Under the pieces are notes generated by a model. The model did no database searches. It was not told the DNA's origin and saw nothing but the letters and a program-made list of their open reading frames with translations. A stretch of DNA of 46,407 nucleotides from an uncultured Verrucomicrobia subdivision 3 bacterium (GTDB lineage Bacteria > Verrucomicrobiota > Verrucomicrobiia > Limisphaerales > UBA11358): positions 1 through 46,407 of the forward strand of contig CAIMLG010000198.1 in NCBI GenBank assembly GCA_903842235.1, given 5' to 3'. Positions 35,596 through 44,584 of this stretch are shown in pieces; position 1 is the stretch's first letter, and each line of letters starts with the position of its first letter. The position numbers and the translations under genes were made by a program.

Positions 35596-37932
35596 ATGGC
35601 AAACACTTCTTCGCCGGCCGCCGGCCGCCACCAGGTCCCGAGCCGGTGCCTGGCGCGTTCCCTCCTGCATACGCTGGCGGAGGAGCCGGCGCTGGAGGCG
35701 GTGACCATTGACCATGCGCACCAGAAGGTTTCCCTCGCCACGCTCGGCCGCACGGATCTCGAAAAACTGACGGCGCGCATCACGCGCGACTTTGAATCCG
35801 CCCAGGCGGTTGACCCGCAGGCGCATTGCTGTCTGCTGGGCGGCAAAACCAGTTGCGACCGCTGCGAGCTGCCCCTGGCGGAAAATGACCGCCAGCGGAT
35901 CACCATTCGCACCGAAGGCGACGCCACCACCATCGCCCGCGTGACGTGCCCGACGGCGCCCAAGTTCTGGCGCTGGCGCGACCTGCCGTTCCCGAAAATT
36001 GTCCAGCGCGACGTGGAGTTTCTCGAGCACGCCGAGGAGCAGGACCATGCCGATGAATGGAAATGGCAACTGGCGCTCGCCGGGGCATGCGGCGCGTTTG
36101 GTTTGCTGGCCGGCTTTGCGGTGGGCGCCACGTCGTCCTGGCGGGTCCCGCTGTTTCTGTTGAGCTATCTGGCGGGCGCGTGGTTTCCCGCCGAGGAAGT
36201 TTGGGAGCGCCTCCAGAAGCGCACGCTGGATGTGCATTTTCTCATGCTCGCCGTGGCGGGCGGCAGCGCCAGCATCGGCGCGTGGGGCGAGGGGGCGACG
36301 CTGCTTTTCCTGTTTTCGTTCTCCGGCGCGCTGGAGCATTACGCGCTGGGCCGGACGCAGAAGGAGATTCGCTCCCTGTTCCGGGACGCGCCGAAAACCG
36401 CCACGGTGCTGGACGCCGCCGGCGCGGAAACCGAAATGGCCGTGGAAAAAATCCGCCCCGGCATGCGCCTGCTCATCAAGCCGGGCTCGCAATTTCCGGT
36501 GGACGCGGACATCGCCAAAGGCACCACCGCCGCCGACGAATCGAATCTCACCGGGGAGGCGGCGCCCGTGGAAAAGAAGCCCGGCGACGCCGTGCTGGCC
36601 GGCACGCTCAACCAGTGGGGCGCGGTGGAGGTGGTGGTCACCCGGCCCGCCGCCGAGAGCGCGCTGCAAAAAATCATCACGCTCATCCGGGAGGCGCAGC
36701 ACCAGAAAGCGCCGGCGCAGATGTTCGCCGACAAGTTCAGCACCTATTACACCTATGGCGTCATCGGGCTGTCGCTGGCGATGTTTTTTGTGTGGTGGCT
36801 GCTGCTCGGGGAGAAAGCCTTTGCCGACATGACGAAAGATCACAGCGCGTTTTACCACACCATGACCCTGCTGGTCGTCTCATCGCCCTGCGCGCTGGTG
36901 CTGTCCATTCCGAGCGCGGTGCTGGCGGCCATCGCCTGGGCGGCGCGCCACGGCATCCTGTTCCGCGGCGGGGCGGCGGTGGAAAAAATGGCCGAGATCG
37001 ACACCGTCTGCCTCGACAAGACCGGCACCCTCACCACCGGCGAACTGCGCGTGGAAACGGTGGAAAGCTTTCCCGCCGGGCGCGAAGCGGAAATCCTCCA
37101 GCTGGCCTATTCGCTGGAAAAACTTTCCACGCATCCGCTCGCCCGGGCGATCACGCTCCACGGCAAGCACCAGCGGCTGGAGAGCCTCGAATTTCCGCAA
37201 TTTGAATCCGTCACCGGCGAAGGTTTGAAAGCGCAGCACGCCGGGCAGGCCATCCTACTGGGCAAGCGGGAATGGGTGGAGGCGCAGGTGGGCCAGGGCC
37301 GCTTTGCCGCGCCGCAATCCGGTGCCGGCACGTCCGAGGTCTGGGTGGCGAAGGGGGAGCTGCTGGGCCGGGTGATTCTGCGCGACGACATTCGCCCGCA
37401 GGCCGCCGGCGTCATTGCCGAGTTGCGCGGGGAAGGCCTGACCTCCGTGGTGCTCACCGGAGATCGCACCGCAGCGGCGCAACATTTAAAGCACGAATTA
37501 AAGCTGGATGACGTCCGGGCCGAACTGAAGCCGGAGCAGAAAGTGGCCGCCATTCGCGAATTGACGGCGCAGGGGCGGAAGGTGGCGATGGTGGGCGACG
37601 GCGTGAACGACGCGCCGAGCCTGGCGGTTTCGCACATCGGCGTGGCGATGGGCGCGCGCGGCGCCGACGCGGCGCTGGAGCAGGCGGACGTGGTGCTGAT
37701 GAACGACCGGCTGGAGAATTTCCTCGCCGCCTTCCGCCTGAGCCAGCGGGCCAGCGCCATCATCAAACAAAACCTCTTCATCTCGCTCGGCACCGTGGTG
37801 GTGCTCGTCACGTTAGCGCTGCTGGGCAAAATTCCGCTGACGCTGGGCGTGGTCGGGCATGAAGGCAGCACCGTCATCGTGGTGATGAACAGCCTGCGGC
37901 TGCTGTTTGGCGGCGGCCAGAAATCGGGATAG
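35596..37932 (+). CDS. P1B-4-type heavy-metal translocating P-type ATPase
   Basis: This 778-residue protein has the full P-type set: actuator TGE (~319), phosphorylation site DKTGTLT (~474), MVGDGVNDAPS in the hinge, and eight or so membrane helices. The transport-site motif is SPC (residues 430-432) rather than CPC, and the last membrane helices carry HEGST (~755). SPC plus HEG-T is the hallmark of the P1B-4 subgroup, which exports cobalt, iron or zinc-type divalent ions rather than Cu(I). The N-terminal ~160 residues are not a GMxCxxC ferredoxin-like domain; they contain a cysteine/histidine cluster (H77, C78, C79, C87, C90) that could bind metal. It likely drives metal efflux across the inner membrane. 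The ion cannot be named from sequence. Confidence 0.9.
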   Translation: MANTSSPAAGRHQVPSRCLARSLLHTLAEEPALEAVTIDHAHQKVSLATLGRTDLEKLTARITRDFESAQAVDPQAHCCLLGGKTSCDRCELPLAENDRQRITIRTEGDATTIARVTCPTAPKFWRWRDLPFPKIVQRDVEFLEHAEEQDHADEWKWQLALAGACGAFGLLAGFAVGATSSWRVPLFLLSYLAGAWFPAEEVWERLQKRTLDVHFLMLAVAGGSASIGAWGEGATLLFLFSFSGALEHYALGRTQKEIRSLFRDAPKTATVLDAAGAETEMAVEKIRPGMRLLIKPGSQFPVDADIAKGTTAADESNLTGEAAPVEKKPGDAVLAGTLNQWGAVEVVVTRPAAESALQKIITLIREAQHQKAPAQMFADKFSTYYTYGVIGLSLAMFFVWWLLLGEKAFADMTKDHSAFYHTMTLLVVSSPCALVLSIPSAVLAAIAWAARHGILFRGGAAVEKMAEIDTVCLDKTGTLTTGELRVETVESFPAGREAEILQLAYSLEKLSTHPLARAITLHGKHQRLESLEFPQFESVTGEGLKAQHAGQAILLGKREWVEAQVGQGRFAAPQSGAGTSEVWVAKGELLGRVILRDDIRPQAAGVIAELRGEGLTSVVLTGDRTAAAQHLKHELKLDDVRAELKPEQKVAAIRELTAQGRKVAMVGDGVNDAPSLAVSHIGVAMGARGADAALEQADVVLMNDRLENFLAAFRLSQRASAIIKQNLFISLGTVVVLVTLALLGKIPLTLGVVGHEGSTVIVVMNSLRLLFGGGQKSG

Positions 37933-37958
37933 TTTCCGCGCGCCGGTAATTTCCTTTT

Positions 37959-37986
37959 TTGACACGGCGCCGCCGCCGTTTATCCT
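37959..37986 (+). promoter_or_regulatory. Candidate sigma-70 promoter for aroB
   Basis: TTGACA (37959-37964) is a perfect -35 box. A 16-base GC-rich spacer leads to TATCCT (37981-37986), a 4/6 match to the -10. The ATG of aroB follows only six bases later, so a start site about 7 bases past the -10 would fall at or next to the ATG and yield a leaderless mRNA. Confidence 0.4.
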
Positions 37987-37992
37987 TCCAGC

Positions 37993-39072
37993 ATGCGCAT
38001 TGTTCCCGTTTCGCTCGGAAATCGAAGTTACCAAATCAAGGTGGGTAGCGGCTGGCTGCCCCGGCTCGGCGCGGAGTGCGCGCGGCTCAAGCTTGGCCAG
38101 CGCTGCGCTGTCATCACGGATACCAATGCCGGCCGGCTTTTTGCCAAGGCGGCGCTGAAATCGCTCGCGGCGTCGGGCTTTGACCCGGTGCTGATCACCG
38201 TGCCCGCCGGCGAAAAATCCAAGTGCCTGGCCCTGGTGGAAAAATGCCATGACCAGCTGGCAGCCCACCGGCTGGAGCGGAAATCGTTCATCGTTGCGCT
38301 CGGCGGCGGCGTGGTGGGGGACCTCACGGGGTTTGTGGCGGCGACGTATCTGCGCGGCGTCCCGTTTGTGCAGGTGCCCACGTCCCTGCTGGCGCAGGTG
38401 GACAGCTCCGTGGGCGGCAAGACCGGCGTGAACTTGAAGTCCGGCAAGAATCTGGTGGGGGCGTTTTACCAGCCGCAACTGGTCTTGTGCGATCTCGACA
38501 CGCTGAAAACCTTGCCGAAGCGCGAATATGTTTCCGGCCTCGCGGAAGTCATCAAATACGGCATTATTTACGACGCGGTGCTGTTTGCGCAGTTGGAGCG
38601 CAACCTGCCCAAGCTGCTTCAGCGCGACGCGGCGACCCTGCGCAGCGTGGTGGCGCGCTGCTGCGAGATCAAGGCGGAGGTGGTGGGCCAGGATGAGACG
38701 GAAACCGGTCTGCGCGCCATTTTGAACTTCGGCCATACCATCGGCCATGCGATTGAAAACAGCTCCGGCTATGGCAAATATTTGCATGGCGAGGCCATTG
38801 CCATCGGCGCGGTCGCGGCGGCCAAGTTGTCCCGGACGGTGCTCGGGCTGCCTTCCGGCGACGGGGAGCGGGTGGAAAAACTATTGGCACAGGCGGGCTT
38901 GCCGGTCACAATCAAGCTGGATGCCGCGCGGCGGAAAAAGCTGTTTGCCGCGATGAGGCTGGACAAGAAAGTCAGCCACGGCGAAATCCAATTCGTGCTG
39001 GCCAGGAAAATCGGCAAGGTGCTCTGGGGCCAGAAAGTGCCGGCGGAGGCCATCCAGGCCGTGCTGCCGTGA
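37993..39072 (+). CDS. aroB: 3-dehydroquinate synthase
   Basis: This 359-residue protein matches the usual AroB length. It converts DAHP to 3-dehydroquinate, step two of the shikimate pathway, using NAD+ and a divalent metal. Visible: VIALGGGVVGDLTGFVAATY, RGVPFVQVPTSLLAQVDSSV, GGKTGVNLKSGKNLVGAFYQ, SGLAEVIKYGII (catalytic Lys region), LNFGHTIGHAIE (metal-binding histidines) and YLHGEAIAIG. These are the classical AroB blocks. It follows the metal ATPase in the same direction with a 60-base gap that contains a promoter-like sequence. No other shikimate genes adjoin. Confidence 0.95.
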   Translation: MRIVPVSLGNRSYQIKVGSGWLPRLGAECARLKLGQRCAVITDTNAGRLFAKAALKSLAASGFDPVLITVPAGEKSKCLALVEKCHDQLAAHRLERKSFIVALGGGVVGDLTGFVAATYLRGVPFVQVPTSLLAQVDSSVGGKTGVNLKSGKNLVGAFYQPQLVLCDLDTLKTLPKREYVSGLAEVIKYGIIYDAVLFAQLERNLPKLLQRDAATLRSVVARCCEIKAEVVGQDETETGLRAILNFGHTIGHAIENSSGYGKYLHGEAIAIGAVAAAKLSRTVLGLPSGDGERVEKLLAQAGLPVTIKLDAARRKKLFAAMRLDKKVSHGEIQFVLARKIGKVLWGQKVPAEAIQAVLP

Positions 39073-39087
39073 GCCGGCCTTTTTTTT
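39056..39087 (+). terminator. Candidate intrinsic terminator overlapping the end of aroB
   Basis: AGGCCG (39056-39061) and CGGCCT (39075-39080) can pair around a 13-base loop that contains the aroB stop codon. Eight T residues run from 39080 to 39087. The stem is short, but the T tract is long and correctly placed between the convergent genes. Confidence 0.45.
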
Positions 39088-39113
39088 GAGCTGTCCGCCG
39101 GGCCGCCGCCGGT

Positions 39114-39932
39114 TCAGCGCAACGTTTCGGGCGGAATGAGGGTGAACTTCATGCCCAAAACCAGCAGCGCGATCAGGCCGAAATACAAGGCGCCCATGGT
39201 CAGGCGCTGCGCGGGGGTGACTTCAAAGTAGCGCTGTTCCTCGGCGGTTTTCCGCCGGAAGAGGGAGAACAAGCGGGGCAGGGACATCACCAGGATCAGC
39301 AGCAGGAGGAAATTGAAGTGGGAGATGATCATGCCGACCAGGATCACGAAGCCCACGATCCAGAGCCACGGGGACAGGGCGGTGACAATGCGGCCGCCAT
39401 CGAGAAAGCCCGTGGGGGCGAGGTTGAAGAGGTTGAGAAAGAAGCCGGTATAGGCCAGGGCGCGAAACATCAGGTTGCCGGTGGTAAAATACATCAGTTC
39501 GCAGCCCAGCGCGCCCACCGTGCCCAGCAGCGGGCCGCCGAGGCCCACCACCGCCTCGATCCAGGCGTTGCGCGGCGCCTCCTTAAGCGCAATGAGCGCC
39601 CCCATGAACGGAATAAAGACCGGCGCGCCCACCTTCAGGCCCTGCTGCCGGGCGGCCAGCAGGTGGCCGCATTCGTGAATGAAGATCAGCAGCACAAAGC
39701 CGACGGCAAATTGCCAGCCCCACATCATGGCATAGGCCCCAATTGATAGGATCATGGTGCCACCGGTCTTGAGAAACGGCAGGAGAAACTTCAATTTGGC
39801 GGCGAATTTCAGCAGCACGAACAGGCCGACCCCGACGGGTCCTAGATTTTTTTTCAGCTTCTGGCCCCAAGTCGGTTCCGGTTTGGGCGCCAGCGGCGGA
39901 ACGGAAATAGACGGAGGGGGCAGGGATTCCAT
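39114..39932 (-). CDS. Site-2-protease-like M50 family peptidase
   Basis: This 272-residue membrane protein has the zinc motif HECGH at residues 86-90 within a membrane helix (FVLLIFIHECGHLLAARQQG) and the second metal site NLAPTGFLDGGR (LDGG at ~177-180). These are the paired motifs of site-2 proteases, which cut membrane-spanning segments inside the bilayer. A proline-rich cytoplasmic N-terminus (MESLPPPSISVPPLAPKPEP) precedes the first helix. No PDZ domain is evident, so it belongs to the shorter group. It faces aroB (convergent). The substrate is unknown; the sigma/anti-sigma systems of this genome are one possibility. Confidence 0.88.
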   Translation of the reverse strand: MESLPPPSISVPPLAPKPEPTWGQKLKKNLGPVGVGLFVLLKFAAKLKFLLPFLKTGGTMILSIGAYAMMWGWQFAVGFVLLIFIHECGHLLAARQQGLKVGAPVFIPFMGALIALKEAPRNAWIEAVVGLGGPLLGTVGALGCELMYFTTGNLMFRALAYTGFFLNLFNLAPTGFLDGGRIVTALSPWLWIVGFVILVGMIISHFNFLLLLILVMSLPRLFSLFRRKTAEEQRYFEVTPAQRLTMGALYFGLIALLVLGMKFTLIPPETLR

Positions 39933-40010
39933 GCCGAATGATTCAATGGGCCGCCGGCCATCGTCAAACGGAATCGGGGACGGCGGCGCTGAAATATTCT
40001 TTGATTCCGT

Positions 40011-40038
40011 TTTACACTGCGGCGGCGGTGCGTTAAAT
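40011..40038 (+). promoter_or_regulatory. Candidate sigma-70 promoter for tex
   Basis: TTTACA (40011-40016, 5/6 to consensus), a 16-base spacer and TTAAAT (40033-40038, 4/6) lie 17 bases before the tex ATG at 40056. Confidence 0.3.
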
Positions 40039-40055
40039 CATCCGCCCGTTTTGAA

Positions 40056-42332
40056 ATGAACGAAGCGCATATTTTAAAAATTGCCGGCGAACTCAAGATT
40101 CAGCCGCGCCAGGTATTATCCACGGCCAAACTGTTTGCCGAAGGCGCCACGGTGCCTTTCATTGCCCGCTACCGCAAGGAAGCCACCGGCGAATTGGATG
40201 AAGTGGCCATTACGACCATCCGCGAGCGCATGATTGGCCTGGCCGATCTGGACAGCCGCCGCGAAACCATCCTGAAATCGCTCACCGAGCGCAATCTGCT
40301 CACGGACCAGCTCCAGGCGGACATTGCCGCCGCCGACAGCGTCACGCGGCTGGAGGATATTTACCTGCCCTTCCGCCCCAAGCGCCGCACGCGCGCGATG
40401 ATCGCGAAAGAGCAGGGGTTGGAGCCGCTGGCTGATTTGTTGTTTCAAGCGCAGTCCACCGCCGATCCGCGGGCGGAAGCCGCCACGTTTGTCAGCGCCG
40501 AGAAGGGCGTGGCCGATGCGGCCGCCGCGCTGGCCGGAGCGCGCGACATCCTCGCCGAACGCGTGAGCGACGACGCCAAGGCCCGCGCCAAGCTGCGCGA
40601 GCTTTATTGGAACGAAGGCGTCGTCAAATCGAAAGTGATGTCCGACAAGCAGGAGGCGGGCGCGAAGTTCAAGGACTACTTCGACTGGAGCGAACCGGCG
40701 GGCAGAATTCCCAGTCACCGGCTGCTGGCCATCCGGCGCGGCGAAACCGAGGGGTTTCTGATGATGCGCATATCGGTGGAAGAAATGTCCGCGCTGGCGC
40801 TGCTGGAGCCGCTGTTCGTGACCGGCCAAGGCCCGGCGGCGGAGCAAATCCGTCTTGCGGTGCAGGACAGCTTCAAACGCCTGCTCGGCCCGGCCATCGA
40901 AGTCGAGTTGCGCATGGAAACCAAGAAGCGCGCGGACACGGAGGCGATTCGCGTGTTTGCCGATAATTTGCGCGAACTCCTGCTGGCCTCGCCGCTCGGC
41001 AGCAAGAATATGCTCGCGATTGACCCCGGCTTCCGCACCGGCTGCAAGATCGTCTGCCTGGATCGCCAGGGGAAACTGCTGCACAACGACGTGATTTATC
41101 CCACCGCCTCGAGCGCCGGGGAAATCCGCGAAGCCGCCGCCGCGCTGCTGAGCATGATCAAGAAATATCAGATCGAAGCCATCGCCATCGGCAACGGCAC
41201 GGCGGGCCGCGAGACGGAGGCGTTCGTGAAGGCGCTCAAGCTGACCCTGCCCATCGTGATGGTGAATGAAAGCGGCGCCTCGATTTACTCGGCATCCGAG
41301 GTCGCGCGCGAGGAGTTCCCCACACAGGATCTCACGGTGCGCGGCGCCGTTTCCATCGGCCGCCGCCTCATGGATCCGCTCGCGGAACTGGTGAAGCTGG
41401 ATCCCAAATCCATCGGCGTGGGGCAGTATCAGCATGACGTGGAACAGGGCGCACTCAAGCGCAGCCTCGACGACGTGGTGATCAGCTGCGTAAACGGCGT
41501 GGGCGTGGAGCTGAACACCGCCAGCAAGCAATTGATGGCGTATGTCTCCGGCCTTGGCCCGGCCCTCGCGGCCAACCTCGTCAGTTACCGCAATGAAAAC
41601 GGGCCATTCAAGTCGCGCGCCGAATTGAAGAAGGTGCCGCGCCTCGGCGAAAAAGCCTTTGAACAGGCCGCCGGCTTCCTCCGCATCCGCGACGGCGGCC
41701 ATCCGCTCGATTCCAGCGCCGTGCACCCGGAACGCTATGAACTCGTGGATCGCATGGCAAAGGATCTGAATTGCTCCGTCAGCGACCTCCTGCGCGACGC
41801 CGGGTTGCGCCAGAAAATCCAGTTGCCAAAATACGTCACCGAAGCCGTGGGCTTGCCGACGCTCACCGACATTCTCGGCGAATTGGCCAAGCCCGGCCGC
41901 GACCCGCGCCAGAAGTTTGAAGTGTTCTCCTTCCAAAGCGGCGTGGAGAAAATGGAAGACCTGAAGCCCGGCATGAAACTGCCCGGCATCGTGACGAATG
42001 TCACGGCGTTCGGCGCGTTCGTGGACATTGGGGTGCATCAGGATGGTTTGGTTCACGTCAGCCAGCTGTCGGATCGCTTCATTAAAGATCCGTCCGAAGT
42101 GGTGAAAGTGTCGCAGAAAGTCACCGTGACCGTGACCGAAGTGGATTTGCCGCGCAAACGCATCGCGCTCTCGATGAAGGCCGCGCCGGTGATCGGCGCG
42201 AGCAGCACGGGCCCGCGCACGTCGCCCAGCGCCCCGCGGCCGGCGGGCGGGGGCTTTAACCGCCCGGCGCAGCCCGCGAAACCGGCGGCGGTGGACTGGT
42301 TCACGGCGGCGATGAGCAAGAATAAGAAGTGA
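40056..42332 (+). CDS. tex: Tex family transcription accessory / RNA-binding protein
   Basis: This 758-residue protein has the expected Tex length and order: helix-turn-helix-like N-terminal region (KLFAEGATVPFIARYRKEAT), then a YqgF/RuvX-like RNase H fold (LAIDPGFRTGCKIVCLDRQG, ~325-450). Helix-hairpin-helix repeats follow (LVSYRNENGPFKSRAELKKV, PRLGEKAFEQAAGFLR), and near the C-terminus an S1 RNA-binding domain (GIVTNVTAFGAFVDIGVHQD, GLVHVSQLSDRF). A low-complexity Pro/Gly tail ends it. Tex binds nucleic acid and affects transcription and RNA processing in many bacteria. It is divergent from the M50 gene and is followed three bases later by an unknown protein. Confidence 0.95.
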   Translation: MNEAHILKIAGELKIQPRQVLSTAKLFAEGATVPFIARYRKEATGELDEVAITTIRERMIGLADLDSRRETILKSLTERNLLTDQLQADIAAADSVTRLEDIYLPFRPKRRTRAMIAKEQGLEPLADLLFQAQSTADPRAEAATFVSAEKGVADAAAALAGARDILAERVSDDAKARAKLRELYWNEGVVKSKVMSDKQEAGAKFKDYFDWSEPAGRIPSHRLLAIRRGETEGFLMMRISVEEMSALALLEPLFVTGQGPAAEQIRLAVQDSFKRLLGPAIEVELRMETKKRADTEAIRVFADNLRELLLASPLGSKNMLAIDPGFRTGCKIVCLDRQGKLLHNDVIYPTASSAGEIREAAAALLSMIKKYQIEAIAIGNGTAGRETEAFVKALKLTLPIVMVNESGASIYSASEVAREEFPTQDLTVRGAVSIGRRLMDPLAELVKLDPKSIGVGQYQHDVEQGALKRSLDDVVISCVNGVGVELNTASKQLMAYVSGLGPALAANLVSYRNENGPFKSRAELKKVPRLGEKAFEQAAGFLRIRDGGHPLDSSAVHPERYELVDRMAKDLNCSVSDLLRDAGLRQKIQLPKYVTEAVGLPTLTDILGELAKPGRDPRQKFEVFSFQSGVEKMEDLKPGMKLPGIVTNVTAFGAFVDIGVHQDGLVHVSQLSDRFIKDPSEVVKVSQKVTVTVTEVDLPRKRIALSMKAAPVIGASSTGPRTSPSAPRPAGGGFNRPAQPAKPAAVDWFTAAMSKNKK

Positions 42333-42335
42333 TTT

Positions 42336-43016
42336 ATGGCTGAAAAAAAATCCAAGTCCAAGCAGGACGAGCAGGCGCAGTTGTTGACCCTCTTGCGCAT
42401 CATATTGCCCAAAGTCGCCCCCGACCCGGAACTCGCGGCGAGAATTTATTCCGCCGTCGAGGATGAATTGCGCGCCAAAAACCGCGTCCATTCGTTTGAA
42501 AAATTCTGCGAGCGCATTGCGCTGCCGGATTTGGAGCCGAAGACGCTGGAAGACGTGAAGCAACAGCTGATGGCCGGCTTTGGGGAAGCCGACCTGGAGA
42601 TTGAGCCGGATGCCGAAAACAAGTCGCTCGCGGTGGATATTTCGCTGCCGGACGGAACGCAGTTTCACAAAATCATTCCCGTGCGGCCGGCGGGGCCGGA
42701 AAGCAGCGACGAGCAGGATATCACGCTGAAATTTGTGGCTTTCCCGGTGGCGCTGCCCGGCGATCCGGAAATGATCTGGGCCCTGGCGAAACGCGAGAAC
42801 CTGACCAACGACGAAGCGGTCATTGCCCTCACCAAGGTCGAGGACGACTTCTGGGCCGCCAAGGCCGGCCAGAAACTGCTGAAAGACCGGGTGGAACGGA
42901 GCTTCCCGGAATTTGTCGCGCGGGTGCCGGCCGGGCTGCTGAATGAGGTCGGGCTGAAACGGCATTACAAGCTGCCCGAGACGGTGAAAGTGTTGCGGGC
43001 TTTGAAGAAAGGTTGA
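42336..43016 (+). CDS. Hypothetical protein coupled to tex
   Basis: This 226-residue soluble protein is not recognised. It begins three bases after the tex stop, so co-transcription is very likely. The N-terminus is Lys/Glu-rich (MAEKKSKSKQDEQAQLLTLL), followed by helical segments and a beta-like part (LEIEPDAENKSLAVDISLPD). The end is helical (FVARVPAGLLNEVGLKRHYK). No catalytic motif, signal peptide or membrane segment is visible. Linkage to Tex suggests a role in RNA or transcription, but that is only by association. Confidence 0.75.
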   Translation: MAEKKSKSKQDEQAQLLTLLRIILPKVAPDPELAARIYSAVEDELRAKNRVHSFEKFCERIALPDLEPKTLEDVKQQLMAGFGEADLEIEPDAENKSLAVDISLPDGTQFHKIIPVRPAGPESSDEQDITLKFVAFPVALPGDPEMIWALAKRENLTNDEAVIALTKVEDDFWAAKAGQKLLKDRVERSFPEFVARVPAGLLNEVGLKRHYKLPETVKVLRALKKG

Positions 43017-43079
43017 TGGGGCGGCGGCGGTGGAATATGACGTAACCACTCCCGATGAAATCCGTCAATTGATCCGGTT

Positions 43080-44513
43080 ATGAAACGTTTATCCACCTGG
43101 TTTGCCCTGTGTTTGCTGCCGCTTGCCGCCTGGGCGGAGGCGCGGCCCAACCTCCTCTTTGTGCTCATTGACGACATGGGCTACGCAGACATGTCTTGCT
43201 ATGGGGAAACGCACATTCAGACGGTGCAGCTCGACCGGCTGGCGAAGGAAGGCATCCGGTTCACGCAATTTTACGTGGCCTCGCCGATTTGTTCGCCCTC
43301 GCGCACCGGCTTGGTGACGGGCCAGTTTCCCGCCCGCTGGCGCATCACCTCGTATCTGGACAACCGCCGCATGAACGACGCGCGCGGGATCGCGCAATGG
43401 CTGGATCCCAAGGCGCCCACGCTGGCCCGCACGCTGCAAGCGGCCGGGTATGCGACGGGGCATTTCGGCAAATGGCACATGGGCGGTCAGCGCGATGTCG
43501 GCGAGGCGCCGTTGATCACCGAATACGGCTACGACAAAACCCTGACGCAGTTTGAAGGCTTGGGCGACCGCATCCTGCCGCTGCTCGACGCCTTTGACGG
43601 CCAGCCGGCGCGGAAGTATTCGCTTGGCAGCGACAAGCTGGGGCGCGGCAACATCACGTGGCTGGACCGTTCAAAAGTCACCAGCGCGTTTGTCAGCAAT
43701 GCGCTCGAATTCATCCAGGGCGCGGAAAAATCCGGCAAACCCTTTTACGTGGACGTCTGGCCGGACGACGTGCATTCGCCGTTCTTCCCGCCGGCGGCGC
43801 TGCGCGGCGACGGCTCCAAGAAGGGGCTTTACCTGGGCGTGGTCAAGGCCACGGATGACCAGCTCACGCCACTGTTTGATTATGTTCGCAACAGCCCCAC
43901 GCTGCGCACCAATACCTTGATCATCGTGGCCAGCGACAACGGCCCGGAACCCGGCGCAGGCTCGGCGGGGCCGTTTCGCGGGCACAAGGGCAATCTCTTT
44001 GAAGGCGGCATGCGCGAGCCGTTCATCGTGTGGGGGCCGGGCTTCTTGAAGCCGGCGGCCTGCGGCACCGTGAACGAGGCCACCGTGCTGTCGAGCGTTG
44101 ACCTGCTGCCGTCGCTCGCCAAGCTGGCCGGCGTCCCATTGCCGGCGGGCGTGGCGTTTGACGGCGAAGATATGACCGCCGCCTACCTGGGGCAGACGCA
44201 GCCGGCGCGCAGCAAGCCACTCTTCTGGGTGCGGCCGCCGGACCGGCCGGGGGATAAAATCGAAGCCTGGCCGGACCTGGCCGTGCGCGAGGGGAATTGG
44301 AAGCTGCTCCTGATGGAAGATGGCAGCGGCGCCCAGCTTTATGATCTCGCGACGGACGTCGGGGAAACGAAAAATCTCGCGGCGCAGCAGCCGGCCGTGG
44401 TGAAGCGCCTGAAGCAGGCCTTGCTTGCCTGGCGCAAAACGCTGCCGATCCAGCCGCCGGCCAAGTGGAATCCAGCCACGGCCCCGGCGGCGCAGGATAA
44501 AACGCCGACGTAA
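43080..44513 (+). CDS. Secreted sulfatase (type I, Cys-type)
   Basis: This 477-residue protein has a signal peptide (TWFALCLLPLAAWAEA). The active-site signature ICSPSRTGLVTG carries C71 in C-S-P-S-R, the cysteine that becomes formylglycine. Metal-binding residues appear in FVLIDDMGYADMSCYG, and the C-terminal part has IIVASDNGPEPG and GHKGNLFEGGMREPFIVWGP. It is a sulfatase, cleaving sulfate esters, probably from sulfated glycans, in the periplasm or outside. No sulfatase-maturing enzyme lies in the window. A second sulfatase follows 71 bases later in the same direction. Confidence 0.93.
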   Translation: MKRLSTWFALCLLPLAAWAEARPNLLFVLIDDMGYADMSCYGETHIQTVQLDRLAKEGIRFTQFYVASPICSPSRTGLVTGQFPARWRITSYLDNRRMNDARGIAQWLDPKAPTLARTLQAAGYATGHFGKWHMGGQRDVGEAPLITEYGYDKTLTQFEGLGDRILPLLDAFDGQPARKYSLGSDKLGRGNITWLDRSKVTSAFVSNALEFIQGAEKSGKPFYVDVWPDDVHSPFFPPAALRGDGSKKGLYLGVVKATDDQLTPLFDYVRNSPTLRTNTLIIVASDNGPEPGAGSAGPFRGHKGNLFEGGMREPFIVWGPGFLKPAACGTVNEATVLSSVDLLPSLAKLAGVPLPAGVAFDGEDMTAAYLGQTQPARSKPLFWVRPPDRPGDKIEAWPDLAVREGNWKLLLMEDGSGAQLYDLATDVGETKNLAAQQPAVVKRLKQALLAWRKTLPIQPPAKWNPATAPAAQDKTPT

Positions 44514-44547
44514 ACGGACCGTGGTTTAAGGCCGTTTTTCTTCGGCC

Positions 44548-44572
44548 AGCCGGCCCGCCCCGCGGGCCGGCT
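44548..44572. other. Perfect 11-bp hairpin between the sulfatase genes
   Basis: AGCCGGCCCGC and GCGGGCCGGCT pair perfectly around a 3-base loop, ending 12 bases before the ATG at 44585. The bases after it (TTGATTTG) are only a weak T tract. A second small hairpin (GGCCG/CGGCC around TTTTTCTT) precedes it. It could be a weak terminator or a leader structure controlling the second sulfatase. Confidence 0.5.
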
Positions 44573-44584
44573 TGATTTGCCCGT

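Noticed and set aside
35581..36858. 425-residue minus-strand open frame opposite the metal ATPase
   Set aside because: It is an antisense shadow with Arg/His/Gln-rich composition; the plus-strand gene has unmistakable P-type ATPase motifs.
40116..43049. 977-residue open frame on the minus strand, opposite tex and its neighbour
   Set aside because: It is the antisense shadow of tex and the coupled gene. It is rich in His, Arg, Gln and Gly in a way typical of reverse-complement high-GC coding DNA and has no recognisable domain.
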